Shown: positions 14,567 to 24,143, counted from the first letter of the stretch. The stretch: DNA of 30,671 bases from CAYNUJ01 sp964573255 (GCA_964573255.1 CAZNJB010000039.1:1-30671); one strand, 5' to 3'. Notes: generated by a model not told the origin, from the sequence alone. Numbers and translations are program-made.

Positions 14567-16154
14567 CTAAATACTCGCAATTCTTTGGAATTTCTGGTGG
14601 AACAATAACACTGCTTTCTCTTTGAACGGCTACTTGACCGGGCGCCATTCCTTTTCCCTTTCTCACATATTTCCTGAAAGTGTAAATCACCGGAACCATA
14701 CCGGCCGTTTTAGCTTTGCTGTGATAAGCTGCCAAGGATGCTGCAGCCTTAATTATATTCTTAGGCATCCCTTCTTTGGGGTTGTCAACCCGCAGAACAA
14801 CATGCGAACCGGCATAACCACGTACATGAAGCCAGTAATCATTTTGTTTTGCAAATTTGAAAGTTAGTTCGTCATTATTCTTATTATCTCTTCCAACAAA
14901 TATGTGATACTTTCCTTCAGCTAAGTAATGCCTATATTTGATATCGCTGGGTTTATTCTTCATCTTTTTATCTCTACCAAATATTTCATCATAAAAATCA
15001 TTTAATTCTTGATCGTCTAAATTTTCAAACTCTTTCTCTTTTTCAATCAATTTTTCATATTTAGCCAAATTTGATTTATATAATTCCAATGATTTTTCAT
15101 ATCGTTTTTTTTCATCTCGCGCTTTCTCATAATAGCGGTCGATATTTTGTTTTGCAGATAATTTGGGATCTAATTTAATTTTTATTTCTTCATTTGAATA
15201 AAAATCGGTTAATGATATTTCCGCCATTCCTTTTTTCAAAATATTTCTATTTGCGCTCAATAAATCAGCATATTTTCTATATTTATCTTCATTTGAGCCT
15301 TTATCTATTCTGGCTTTCAAATCGTTTAACCTGTTTGATAATCTGCCTAATTCTTTCTTTAAGAAACTTCCTATTTCTTTTCTCTTGCTCAAACGATTCT
15401 TCAGTTTGAATGATTCGGATATATAAAATTGAACGGCGGGATTTAATAAGTCAAATTCCTTTAGATGCTTAAGTCCTTCAAAGTAGATGAAAGAAGATGA
15501 ATGAAGTTTTAACTTTCCCGGTTCAATTTCGGAAATGGTAATCTTGCCGTGAAGAGTCTCATCCATTATCTTCGAAACTATATCAAAACCATTTTCGTTA
15601 AATCTTTTTCTGATAATGAATTCTTCTATATAATCTTTTCGAAAGAAAAATATTTTATCTTTCAAATTCTCAGGTGAGTAATTATCATATTCTATGGGAA
15701 TAGGGGAAAGAGGTGATAAATAATTAAATGATGTAATTTTATCTATTATTGAATCATCCTTTATTTTTTTGAATGCATCTATCCTATTATCGATAACAAC
15801 ATAAACGTTTGATAACCCTCCCCAAACTGTAAAAAACATTTCGAATTTATCCGAAGTGATTTTAATTACTCTGTCACAATCGGCTATTTCAATTTTACTG
15901 ATCTTTGCCGGGAGTAAATCATTCCAAAAGGAAACTACATTGCTTTTGGCTTTATGATGTTCATCTTTTAATAAAGGGAAATTATATCTTGAATCTGTAT
16001 CTAATATCAAATGGCGGAATTCTTTCTCGGCTGAGGGTATATGCAAATATAACTTATTTTTATCTTGTGAATAAATATCACGAATTGATGATTCCTGCAG
16101 AACATCATATAATTCTTTTATTCCTCTAAAAAGGAAAAGATAATTTTTGAACAT
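14559..16154 (-). CDS. NFACT family protein, RqcH/Rqc2-like
   Basis: A 531-residue NFACT protein. RqcH/Rqc2 binds stalled large ribosomal subunits and directs C-terminal alanine tailing of the stuck chain. Here the NFACT-N part (about 1-180) keeps an Asp-Arg pair in ADCDRVIKI (residues 94-95), as needed by RqcH. A coiled-coil middle (about 250-400) is rich in Lys and Glu, and the NFACT-R domain (about 410-520) has HYLAEGKYHIFVGRDNKNND, NDYWLHVRGYAGSHVVLR and KNIIKAAASLAAYHSKAK. The ATG at 16154 has AAGGA seven bases upstream, preferred over TTG at 16157. It follows the nucleotidyltransferase gene by 4 bp. The NFACT call is firm; alanine tailing activity is inferred. Confidence 0.87.
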   Translation of the reverse strand: MFKNYLFLFRGIKELYDVLQESSIRDIYSQDKNKLYLHIPSAEKEFRHLILDTDSRYNFPLLKDEHHKAKSNVVSFWNDLLPAKISKIEIADCDRVIKITSDKFEMFFTVWGGLSNVYVVIDNRIDAFKKIKDDSIIDKITSFNYLSPLSPIPIEYDNYSPENLKDKIFFFRKDYIEEFIIRKRFNENGFDIVSKIMDETLHGKITISEIEPGKLKLHSSSFIYFEGLKHLKEFDLLNPAVQFYISESFKLKNRLSKRKEIGSFLKKELGRLSNRLNDLKARIDKGSNEDKYRKYADLLSANRNILKKGMAEISLTDFYSNEEIKIKLDPKLSAKQNIDRYYEKARDEKKRYEKSLELYKSNLAKYEKLIEKEKEFENLDDQELNDFYDEIFGRDKKMKNKPSDIKYRHYLAEGKYHIFVGRDNKNNDELTFKFAKQNDYWLHVRGYAGSHVVLRVDNPKEGMPKNIIKAAASLAAYHSKAKTAGMVPVIYTFRKYVRKGKGMAPGQVAVQRESSVIVPPEIPKNCEYLDE

Positions 16155-16158
16155 CAAT

Positions 16159-17427
16159 CTATCCTTGCATATCCCGCTTCAAACGTTCCTCTTTAGTTAC
16201 ATCAAAAACATACCTTAGCACTTCAATTTCAGCAGTCGAAAGTTCAATATTTCTCCGCTGCATTACAATTTTAGCAACTTGAATGAATTTATCAAAATTA
16301 TATGTAACTAAAGATTCGCTACCGCCCCAAGAAAAAGAGGGGATATATTTCGGAGGGAAATTACTTCCATAAATATTGCAACCTAAACCAACTACAGTTC
16401 CGGTATTAAACATCGTGTTGATTCCGGTTTTGGAATGGTCACCCATTATCAAACCCACGAAAGTTAATCCGGTATCTATTTGAATATCATTTATAGTAGC
16501 TTTAATATTTCCGTAATTGTTTTTAAGATCGCTGTTGTTAGTATCTGCACCTAAATTAACCCACTGACCTAAATATGAATGTCCCAAAAATCCATCGTGC
16601 TGTTTATTTGAGTAAGAGTGAATTATGCTTTCTTCAACCTCACCACCAACTTTACAAACAGGTCCGATTGAAGTATTTTCATAAATTTTAGCGCCGATTT
16701 TTATTTTAGAATTTTTGCCAATATAACAAGGTCCTTCAATCACTGCATTAGGAAAAATTTCCACACCGTCGTCAATGTAAATTGAACCGTGTTCGGCATC
16801 CAAAACAACGCCAGGTTTTATTACTGCAGTGGGTGAGATGAAAATATTTTCTTCATTAATTAAATAAACGCCGTCGTAAATTCTGCCTTGTATTTTATTC
16901 GGTTCTTCTGAGGTTAATAATTTAAAATCTTTCTCTATTTCGGAACCGTTTATGTTTACCAATTCCCAAGGATATTCGAATAATTCCACATCAATTTTTT
17001 CTATTCCTGTAGAATTGAAAACATCTAAATTTAAATAATCATTTTCGAATAGACCCGAAGGTATGCTGTTCCCTTTAATATTTGCTGCAATTGCGTAATT
17101 ATCTTTATTCACAAAAATCTTGTCGGTGTCAGTATTTAATACTAAATCAAAAAAATCTTTTCGGGGAATTACTCTCGAATTTATAAAACAAATTCTATCA
17201 TCACTATCGGGGGCTTGATTTACGAGATAATTAGGATTCTTATTTGAATAATCGTTTGCTAAAAAATTCCGTGTGTGAAACATAAATTTTAATTCGGGAT
17301 GCATATTCTGATATTTGTTTCGTATTGTTAATATCCCGGTACGCAATTCATAAACGGGACGTACAAAAACCAATGGATTTAGATTAATACTCTTTTCATC
17401 CTCGAATAAGCAAACTATTTGACTCAT
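16159..17427 (-). CDS. GlmU-like putative sugar nucleotidyltransferase
   Basis: A 422-residue two-part protein. The N-terminal half (about 1-190) has IVCLFEDEKSINLNPLVFVRPVYELRTG in place of the classic GlmU uridyltransferase loop, matching the Bacteroidota 'putative sugar nucleotidyltransferase' family. The C-terminal half is a left-handed beta helix of hexapeptide repeats (VIKPGVVLDAEHGSIYIDD, IEGPCYIGKNSKIKIGAKIY, ..) ending in a helix. It probably makes or handles a nucleotide sugar, or acetylates one, in the cytoplasm; the substrate is unknown. It heads a run of ten packed minus-strand genes that includes three glycosyltransferases. Upstream (17428-17697) no further gene is seen. Confidence 0.82.
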   Translation of the reverse strand: MSQIVCLFEDEKSINLNPLVFVRPVYELRTGILTIRNKYQNMHPELKFMFHTRNFLANDYSNKNPNYLVNQAPDSDDRICFINSRVIPRKDFFDLVLNTDTDKIFVNKDNYAIAANIKGNSIPSGLFENDYLNLDVFNSTGIEKIDVELFEYPWELVNINGSEIEKDFKLLTSEEPNKIQGRIYDGVYLINEENIFISPTAVIKPGVVLDAEHGSIYIDDGVEIFPNAVIEGPCYIGKNSKIKIGAKIYENTSIGPVCKVGGEVEESIIHSYSNKQHDGFLGHSYLGQWVNLGADTNNSDLKNNYGNIKATINDIQIDTGLTFVGLIMGDHSKTGINTMFNTGTVVGLGCNIYGSNFPPKYIPSFSWGGSESLVTYNFDKFIQVAKIVMQRRNIELSTAEIEVLRYVFDVTKEERLKRDMQG

Positions 17428-17590
17428 TAAAAGTCCCCATTAAAATTTTATTTTAATAATAAAGATATAATAAAGAACGTAATTTAGAAAGGGTAAATAA
17501 GTGATTGAGTAATCCAAACTAATGGGAGATATAGTGAAAAGGATAGGAATATATTCAACTATCGTATTCAATCGTAGAGATTATATGAAA

Positions 17591-17634
17591 AACCCACGAT
17601 TAACCATAAAATCATTATGGAAGAATCGTGGGTT
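17591..17634 (-). terminator. Nested hairpin downstream of the peptide transporter
   Basis: A perfect 11-bp arm AACCCACGATT (17591-17601) is matched by 17624-17634, with an inner perfect 6-bp stem CCATAA/TTATGG (17604-17609, 17615-17620). On the minus strand the stem runs into five T (GGGTTTTTC), so it can act as terminator for the transporter gene whose stop codon is 64 bp upstream. The remainder of the 270-bp gap (17428-17697) shows no gene. Confidence 0.6.
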
Positions 17635-17654
17635 AATCTGTATCTAATATTTAA

Positions 17655-17685
17655 ATAAACTCGTAAATAAAATTAACGAGTTTAT
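17655..17685 (-). repeat. Hairpin immediately after the peptide transporter stop codon
   Basis: Perfect 10-bp arms ATAAACTCGT (17655-17664) and ACGAGTTTAT (17676-17685) with an 11-base loop lie 12 bp past the transporter stop. On the minus strand no T tract follows, so it is less likely to terminate by itself; it may protect the mRNA 3' end or work with the next hairpin at 17591-17634. Confidence 0.5.
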
Positions 17686-17697
17686 GGTTCTCCGGAA

Positions 17698-19200
17698 TTA
17701 TTCGGTTGCGTTTCTTAATTTTTTCAAGAACACAGCTATTAATCCCGCGGCGAGAAGGGAAGTAGCAACCAATAAAGCGAAAAATTGCCAGAGTTCCCAG
17801 TTTTGATAGAATCTTCCGACAAAACCGGAAAGGTAATTACCCACAGCGGTAGCGCCGAACCACATTCCCATCATTAATCCCTTCATCTTGGGAGGAGATA
17901 CTTTTGATACAAATGAAAGACCCATTGGGCTAAGATGAAGTTCTCCAATTGTAACGATGAAGTAGGACATAATTAACCAGTATGGACTGACAGTCGTAGG
18001 TGATGGACCGCCTTTCAAAGTATGAACTGCAGGCAAACCGATTGAAGCAACAACCATAACTAAAAATGCCGCAGCGGTTAAAATCATACCAATACCGATT
18101 TTACCCGGTGATGACGGTTCTTTACCTTTTGAATTCATCCATTTGAACATTCCGACCACCAGCGGCGTTAAAAGTACGATGAACATAGGATTAAAAGATT
18201 GAAATTGTTCCGGAGAAATACTGTTGATTTCGGGTAAGTTCATCCATTTATAGATGATGACGATAAAACCAAGTAGTGCGGCAATTCCTGCATACTTTTT
18301 ACCTTTTGCGGTTGCATTCTTCGACAAAAGATATCCGCCGCCCAATAAAAGAGCTAAAATGGCGTGCAAGCCTACAATATCAAAAAGGATATATGTAAAA
18401 CTTCCTACTGTGGTAGAAGTATAATTCTTAGCGAATAGAGTTAATGCTGCTCCATTCTGATGGAAGGACATCCAGAAGAAAATAACGATAGCAAATATAA
18501 TTAGCAATGCTGTAACTCTTTCTTTTTCCTGCTCTTTGCTAAGATGTAAATCTTTATCGCTATTCGTTACGTTCTTGGATTGATAATCTGCTTCGGAATA
18601 ATATTTTTTGAATACAATAAAAATTATGAGTGAAATAACCATTCCTACTGCAGCAACGGCAAAACCCGCATTGTAACCTTGAGCTAAAGAGTAGCCGAGA
18701 TTATTAACGAAAAAGTTTTTTATTCCCGTTGCAGCTTGGGGTGCGTAAAATGCACCTATGTTTATTCCCATATAAAATATATTATATCCGGCGTCCTTAA
18801 CCGAACCGCTGGAATGAGAATAAAGATTACCCACCAAAACGGAAATGTTTGCTTTAAATAATCCATTTCCGATTGCAACGATAGCCAAAGCTAAATATAA
18901 TTGTTCAGGGGAAGAGGTGGGAATTGCCATAAGTGCATAACCAACAGCCATCGTTATGGCACCGATTGTTATTGTTTTACCGTAACCTAAAACATTATCG
19001 GCAATCCAACCGCCTAAGATTGGGGTGAAATAAACAGCGGCTAAGAAGATACCGTAAATATTCGTAGTTGTAGCTGCATCCCAATGAAAATTTTCTTGAA
19101 GATACAGTACAAAAATAGCGAGCATTGTGTAGAACCCGAATCTTTCCCACATCTCGGTAAAGAAAAGAACGGGGAGACCCTTTGGGTGGTTTTTGAACAT
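17698..19200 (-). CDS. POT/PTR family proton-coupled peptide transporter (MFS)
   Basis: A 500-residue inner-membrane protein with about 12-14 membrane segments. It has the POT proton-coupling motif E-x2-E-R-F (residues 16-21, TEMWERFGFY), a signature FYMGINIGAFYAP, the GLFKANISVLVG stretch in the fourth segment, and late GELHLSPMGLSFVSKVSP, which includes the conserved glutamate near the peptide N-terminus site. Members import di- and tripeptides with protons. The ATG has AAGGAG about seven bases upstream. It stands alone between the nucleotidyltransferase operon and the triple AAA+ gene and is followed by two hairpins. The family call is very secure; the substrate range is inferred. Confidence 0.94.
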   Translation of the reverse strand: MFKNHPKGLPVLFFTEMWERFGFYTMLAIFVLYLQENFHWDAATTTNIYGIFLAAVYFTPILGGWIADNVLGYGKTITIGAITMAVGYALMAIPTSSPEQLYLALAIVAIGNGLFKANISVLVGNLYSHSSGSVKDAGYNIFYMGINIGAFYAPQAATGIKNFFVNNLGYSLAQGYNAGFAVAAVGMVISLIIFIVFKKYYSEADYQSKNVTNSDKDLHLSKEQEKERVTALLIIFAIVIFFWMSFHQNGAALTLFAKNYTSTTVGSFTYILFDIVGLHAILALLLGGGYLLSKNATAKGKKYAGIAALLGFIVIIYKWMNLPEINSISPEQFQSFNPMFIVLLTPLVVGMFKWMNSKGKEPSSPGKIGIGMILTAAAFLVMVVASIGLPAVHTLKGGPSPTTVSPYWLIMSYFIVTIGELHLSPMGLSFVSKVSPPKMKGLMMGMWFGATAVGNYLSGFVGRFYQNWELWQFFALLVATSLLAAGLIAVFLKKLRNATE

Positions 19201-19305
19201 AGTTTCTCCTTAATTTATTAAGTAGTTCTTTAGCAAAATAATTGCAAAGATATGAAAGTATGTGCGGAATAAAAAACAAAATTAATTGGTTAAAGGGAGG
19301 GGAGT

Positions 19306-22300
19306 TTAATCGGAATTAACCTTGATTACGTCATCGTAAGTAATGGTCATTAATTCTTCTTTTGTGAGGTCTGAACTTAATGCAAGTCTTTCTTCCTGGT
19401 TAGCAATTGCAGCATATAGGATGTTTCTCGCTGTACGGGCATTTCCGAAATTCTTATCTCTTTTCTGATATAATTCCTCATATTTTTCGAGCAGTGCTTG
19501 CAGAGCACCTTCGTCTAAAATATAACCGTTCTTTTCAGCAATATTCCAGGCTATATTTACCAACTCTCTCGGTGTATAATCTTCGAAAAGAAATTTATTT
19601 GGGAATCTTGAATTCAATCCGGGATTGGAAGCTAAGAATTCCGTCATTTCTTCTGTATAGCCGGCAACTATTACAACAAATTCTCCTTTATGATCTTCCA
19701 TCCGTTTAAGTAGTGTGTCGATAGCCTCTTGACCGAAATCGTTTCCTCCGCGCGAAAGTGTATAGGCTTCATCGATAAATAGAGTTCCACCGAGGGCTCT
19801 CTTGATAACTTCATCTGTTTTAGTTGCGGTTTGACCTTGGTAACCGGCAACTAAATCTGCTCTATCGACTTCAACTAAATGTCCTTTTTCCAATAAACCG
19901 AGTTCTTTATAGACTTTACTCATCAATCTGGCCACGGTTGTTTTACCGGTGCCGGGATTACCTAAAAACACGGAGTGAAGTGGTTTTTCAATTACCGTTA
20001 ATCCACGTTCTTTCCTCAATTTTGCGACTTTCAAGCCATTAATTAATTTTTCTACTCCGGCTTTTACACTTTTCAATCCGGTAAGGTTATTCAATTCTTC
20101 CATAACTTTTTTAATACCTTCCGGATCCGTGGAAATTTCATATTTTTTAGCTTTGAGTTCGGTTTCTTGTAAAACTTCAAAATCTTCTAATTTTAGAGCT
20201 TTATTTTCTTCTTTTGAGCGTTCTTCAGGAGGTAGTTCTGCCAAACGAATCAATCGTTTTTGCTTTGCTGCTTCTACAATATTTCTGACTATACGGGCGT
20301 TCCCAAAATTTTTGTCCCTGTTCCTGTAAATTTCAGTATAGTATTTATGCAGTGCTTTTTTAATTTTTTTGGATAATTCAAGGTTATCAGCAGCAAATAT
20401 TTTTTGAGTAATTTCCAATAAATTATCGGGAGTATAGTCGTCAAAGTGGATTGTTTTTGTGAACCTGCTCTGAATTCCCGGATTAGACTCGATGAAAGTT
20501 TTCATTTCTTCAGTATATCCTGCCGCAATCACAATAAACTTACCACGGTCGTCTTCCATTCTTTTAAGTAATGTATCGATTGCCTCTTTTCCAAAATCAT
20601 TCGAACTATCTTTGGCAGAGGCAAGGGCATAAGCTTCGTCAATGAATAAAGTGCCTCCCAGCGCTTTATCTATTGCTTGAGAAGTTTTTTCAGCGGTTTG
20701 TCCCACATAATTGGCTACAAGTCCCTGTCTGTCAACTTCAACTAAATGACCTTTGGGCAATATGCCCAAGGCGGAGAATATTTCACTAAAAATTCTTGCA
20801 ACGGTAGTTTTGCCGGTACCCGGATTACCGAGGAAAAGATAGTGATTGTAGAATTTGCTCTTTAAATCTTCACCTTCTTCAGCATAATAGCGGGCTAATT
20901 TTACAAGATCTTCAATTTCTTTCCTTGCTCTGTCCAAACCTATTAAACTGTTCAATTTATCGAGTGCAGATTTCAATTGTTCTTCGTCAATGCTGATTTT
21001 AGCTTCTTTGTGCTCTTTTGCTGCAAGTATGTCCTTTACATCGTCCAAAATTATTGTAGTCATAGCCTCGGATGTTTGCTTTTCTTTTGGCAATTTTGTG
21101 AACCTGCGGCTAAGCTGGAGTTTAGCTTCTTCAAAAAGTAATCTGACTAAACGAGCATTACCGAAGTTTTTATCCCTGGCTCTATACAGTCTTGTGAATT
21201 CTTTCATTAAGAATTCTTTTGCATCATCAGTAATTGAATATTCTTCATTCTTCATCAGCATTTCGAATATCTGCATTAATTCTTCGGGCGTATAGTCTTC
21301 GAATTCAAATTTACGGGTAAAGCGGGATTTTAGACCGGGATTGGAAGAAAGGAAAAATTCCATTTCTTCTGTATAACCAGCGGCGATAACAATAAACTTG
21401 CCTCTGTCGTCTTCCATCCGTTTTAATAGAGTATCAATTGCTTCTTGTCCAAAATCCTGACCTCCGCCGCCTTTTTTAACAAGAGCGTAAGCTTCATCTA
21501 TAAAAAGAACTCCGCCCATTGCTTCTTCAATCACTTTTTCCGTTTTTTGAGCGGTTTCGCCAATGTACTGCCCGACTAAACCACCGCGATCAACTTCAAC
21601 CACATGACCTTTAGGAAGAACTCCCATTGCTCTGAATAATCTTCCCATCAAACGAGCAATTGTAGTTTTTCCTGTACCGGGATTTCCCACAAAAACCGAG
21701 TGAAGGGAAATGGTTTCGTCAACCTTAAAGCCTTTCTTCTTTCTTTGAGCGATAAATTCAAGATAAGTAATAAAATCTCTGACCGATTTTTTGATATTTT
21801 CAAGCCCGATGAATTTATCCAATTCCGCAAGTACATCTTCAATTGTTTCCTCAGGCGGTAATATTTCTTCGGTAGTTTTAAATGATGGTTTATCTTCTAC
21901 AACTTCATCTTTTGTGAATACCGGTTTTTCAATTTTAGTAGCTTCTTCAGGTTCAATCAAAACTTCTTTATTTCCAATACCGAACCATTTTTCACAAACT
22001 TTGAAACCTTCAAAATAAATTTCTACTCTTGCTTGACCACGCGCCCACGCGTGAACTTCATCGGAACCCCAAGTTTGAGCAAAAATTACTGCATCCCAAC
22101 TACGATTTACTTCCAGCAAAAAGTCATTACGACCGATTTCAAAATCATTTAAATACCAAACTGCAGTACATTTGTATTCTTTATCTTCTAATTGGAAGTA
22201 TGGATTGTTAAAAATTATCTCGACGCCAACATGACGGAGATTTTTTTCGTTGAATTCATAATAATAGACTCTTTTACCCTTTGTTTTGTCAAGATGTGCA

Positions 22301-23232
22301 TCATAAACTTTTGCGGAGAAAACATCTGCATATTCATTTGGGAAAAATATTGCACCGGTTCTAAAAGAGCTGCTTGCTTGTTCTTCAGGCTCTAAAGTGA
22401 TTTCTTCGTCTTCTAATTCAAATTCAGGCTCTTCTTCATCAATAGTTTCTAGACTAAAATCATAACGGCCGTTAACAAGGTCTTCTAATTTTTTGTAAAT
22501 TTTAATGAATTCCTCGTCCTTCTTCAATTCATTGTATAATTTTTTTGCCTCTTTATATGCGGGGAAATACTGATATGTCATCAGCATTGCCTTCAGGCGT
22601 AAAATTTGGGCTTTCTGCCTATTCTTTTTCTTTTTGATGTTTTCGATGATTATTTTGGTTGTATATAGAATAAACCAGTAATCTCTCGTAATAAAAGCTT
22701 CGCCGCATCTGTCAATAAGTTCAGAAACTTCAAATTCAATATCCGGGTCGGTTAATTTGGAAGCGATATTTAATAATTCAATGCATTCTTCCCACTCTTT
22801 TTTATAATTTATATGGGGAATGTGTCCTTTGCAAACTTCCAATGCCTTCTCAAAATGCCCCAAACCGGCAATTGAGCGAATTTTATTTAATAAAGACCAA
22901 GTAATAATTTCCGATTGTTTTTCAAGCGCATAATCCAATTCTTTAATAGCGCCGTCAAAAATATTCATCCTCGAAAGGATATAACCACGGTATAATCTGT
23001 TAAGATGGGAATCTTCCAATTCAATTGCGTTATTTGCAAGTTCCATTGCATTGCCGGGATCTCCGTTTTCCAGAGCTGCCCATGCAAGCAACATAACCGC
23101 TGTTCCGTCATTAGGTTCCGCTTTATATAGCGCTTTTGCTCCGTCAAGAGCTAGTTTTTTTCTTCCCTGAAAGAGATGTTCGAAAGTTTCTTTTTTAATC
23201 CGGTTATATTCATCTCGGGAAAGTTTTTTCAT
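19306..23232 (-). CDS. Triple CbxX/CfxQ-type AAA+ ATPase with N-terminal TPR-like repeats
   Basis: A 1308-residue cytoplasmic protein. Residues 1-260 are helical TPR-like repeats (AVMLLAWAALENGDPGNAMEL, then LNRLYRGYILSRMNIFDGAIKEL); an acidic linker (about 261-287) follows; residues about 288-435 form a beta-rich segment I cannot assign. Three AAA+ modules then follow, each with Walker A GNPGTGKTT (Lys522, Lys808, Lys1097), a tyrosine pore loop (QYIGET, NYVGQT, GYQGQT), Walker B LFIDEAYAL or LFIDEAYTL, and the shared RDKNFGNAR near the sensor-2 site. Module spacing is 286-289 residues. CbxX/EccA-type ATPases often remodel other proteins. No Rubisco or ESX gene is close, so the client is unknown. 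It is divergent from a head-GIN lipoprotein gene. Confidence 0.92.
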   Translation of the reverse strand: MKKLSRDEYNRIKKETFEHLFQGRKKLALDGAKALYKAEPNDGTAVMLLAWAALENGDPGNAMELANNAIELEDSHLNRLYRGYILSRMNIFDGAIKELDYALEKQSEIITWSLLNKIRSIAGLGHFEKALEVCKGHIPHINYKKEWEECIELLNIASKLTDPDIEFEVSELIDRCGEAFITRDYWFILYTTKIIIENIKKKKNRQKAQILRLKAMLMTYQYFPAYKEAKKLYNELKKDEEFIKIYKKLEDLVNGRYDFSLETIDEEEPEFELEDEEITLEPEEQASSSFRTGAIFFPNEYADVFSAKVYDAHLDKTKGKRVYYYEFNEKNLRHVGVEIIFNNPYFQLEDKEYKCTAVWYLNDFEIGRNDFLLEVNRSWDAVIFAQTWGSDEVHAWARGQARVEIYFEGFKVCEKWFGIGNKEVLIEPEEATKIEKPVFTKDEVVEDKPSFKTTEEILPPEETIEDVLAELDKFIGLENIKKSVRDFITYLEFIAQRKKKGFKVDETISLHSVFVGNPGTGKTTIARLMGRLFRAMGVLPKGHVVEVDRGGLVGQYIGETAQKTEKVIEEAMGGVLFIDEAYALVKKGGGGQDFGQEAIDTLLKRMEDDRGKFIVIAAGYTEEMEFFLSSNPGLKSRFTRKFEFEDYTPEELMQIFEMLMKNEEYSITDDAKEFLMKEFTRLYRARDKNFGNARLVRLLFEEAKLQLSRRFTKLPKEKQTSEAMTTIILDDVKDILAAKEHKEAKISIDEEQLKSALDKLNSLIGLDRARKEIEDLVKLARYYAEEGEDLKSKFYNHYLFLGNPGTGKTTVARIFSEIFSALGILPKGHLVEVDRQGLVANYVGQTAEKTSQAIDKALGGTLFIDEAYALASAKDSSNDFGKEAIDTLLKRMEDDRGKFIVIAAGYTEEMKTFIESNPGIQSRFTKTIHFDDYTPDNLLEITQKIFAADNLELSKKIKKALHKYYTEIYRNRDKNFGNARIVRNIVEAAKQKRLIRLAELPPEERSKEENKALKLEDFEVLQETELKAKKYEISTDPEGIKKVMEELNNLTGLKSVKAGVEKLINGLKVAKLRKERGLTVIEKPLHSVFLGNPGTGKTTVARLMSKVYKELGLLEKGHLVEVDRADLVAGYQGQTATKTDEVIKRALGGTLFIDEAYTLSRGGNDFGQEAIDTLLKRMEDHKGEFVVIVAGYTEEMTEFLASNPGLNSRFPNKFLFEDYTPRELVNIAWNIAEKNGYILDEGALQALLEKYEELYQKRDKNFGNARTARNILYAAIANQEERLALSSDLTKEELMTITYDDVIKVNSD

Positions 23233-23344
23233 TTAGCACCAAATTTTAATGAATTGTAAAATAAGTAAATTTTTATTATTTATTCAATAATAATGTAACA
23301 AATTGTTATCTCTCTGCGTCTAAAAGTTCAAAAACGGGATTACT

Positions 23345-23998
23345 ATGAAAAAGATAATCTTTATAATAACCCTGCTAAGCATCATAATAATTGGTTGTAG
23401 ACCTTGGGGTATAAAAGGGAACGGAAATGTAATTGTGGAGGAAAGAAACATTACTTCATTTAACAAGGTTAGTGTTTCTGGAATCTTTCATGTTAAAATT
23501 GTTTCCGGCAAAGATTTCGGGGTAAAAATAAGAGCTGAAGAAAATTTAATGAAATACATAGAAACCTTTAAAGAGGGGAAAACACTTTATATTGAAACAA
23601 AACGTCATCTTTCACCAAAGAAAAAGATGCAAGTAAAAATTACTATGCCAGAATTGTTAAGTATCGAATCTTCCGGAGTGAATAAAATATTAGCTAAGAA
23701 CATAGAAACCGAGAAATTAGATATAGATTTAAGTGGAGCCGGGGAGATAAAACTGGTAGGACGAGTTGACAAATTGAATGCCGATATTTCCGGAGCGAGC
23801 GAACTTAATGCAATTAAACTGAAATGTAGTGAAGTGAATATTGATATTAGTGGTGCTTCTCACGCAATAGTTAATGCCAGAGAAGCGCTATTCGTTGATG
23901 CCTCGGGTGCAAGTAGTGTGAAATATTTAGGAAACCCCGAAAAATTGGTAACAGACGTATCCGGTGTTTCATCAGTTAAACGAATTAAAGGTAAATAA
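23345..23998 (+). CDS. Head-GIN domain (DUF2807) lipoprotein
   Basis: A 217-residue exported protein. The signal peptide ends in the lipobox I-I-G-C (Cys18), so it is probably a lipoprotein. The mature part begins GNGNVIVEERNITSFNKVSVSGIFHVKI and then consists of repeated beta-helix rungs with SGA or SGV steps (SSGVNK, LSGAGE, ISGASE, ISGASH, SGASSV, SGVSSV), the DUF2807 'head GIN' pattern. Members are common in Bacteroidota and of unknown function. It is divergent from the triple AAA+ gene across a 112-bp gap holding a TAACAA-A-TTGTTA palindrome (23296-23308), and its start has no strong ribosome site. Confidence 0.88.
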   Translation: MKKIIFIITLLSIIIIGCRPWGIKGNGNVIVEERNITSFNKVSVSGIFHVKIVSGKDFGVKIRAEENLMKYIETFKEGKTLYIETKRHLSPKKKMQVKITMPELLSIESSGVNKILAKNIETEKLDIDLSGAGEIKLVGRVDKLNADISGASELNAIKLKCSEVNIDISGASHAIVNAREALFVDASGASSVKYLGNPEKLVTDVSGVSSVKRIKGK

Positions 23999-24143
23999 AT
24001 TAGAGAAAATAGATATATAATTAACGTATCTTCACTTATTTTATCTCATTTTTAGCCGTTAAGCGAGAATAAATTTTGTTGTTTTTCTAAAGAAATGATA
24101 AATTATGACATGAAATTTTAATAATTAAACTTTGAGGTAAAAA

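Noticed and set aside
17428..17697. tRNA or small RNA gene in the gap before the peptide transporter terminator
   Set aside because: The hairpins do not form a cloverleaf, and no promoter or tRNA-like motif was found; they fit terminators better.
19306..23232. CbbX Rubisco activase or ESX EccA
   Set aside because: Three modules instead of one, extra N-terminal regions, and no Rubisco, Calvin-cycle or ESX gene in the window.
23999..24143. Intrinsic terminator after the head-GIN gene
   Set aside because: Only an imperfect short pairing (TCTCA with CGAGA) was found with no proper T tract after it.
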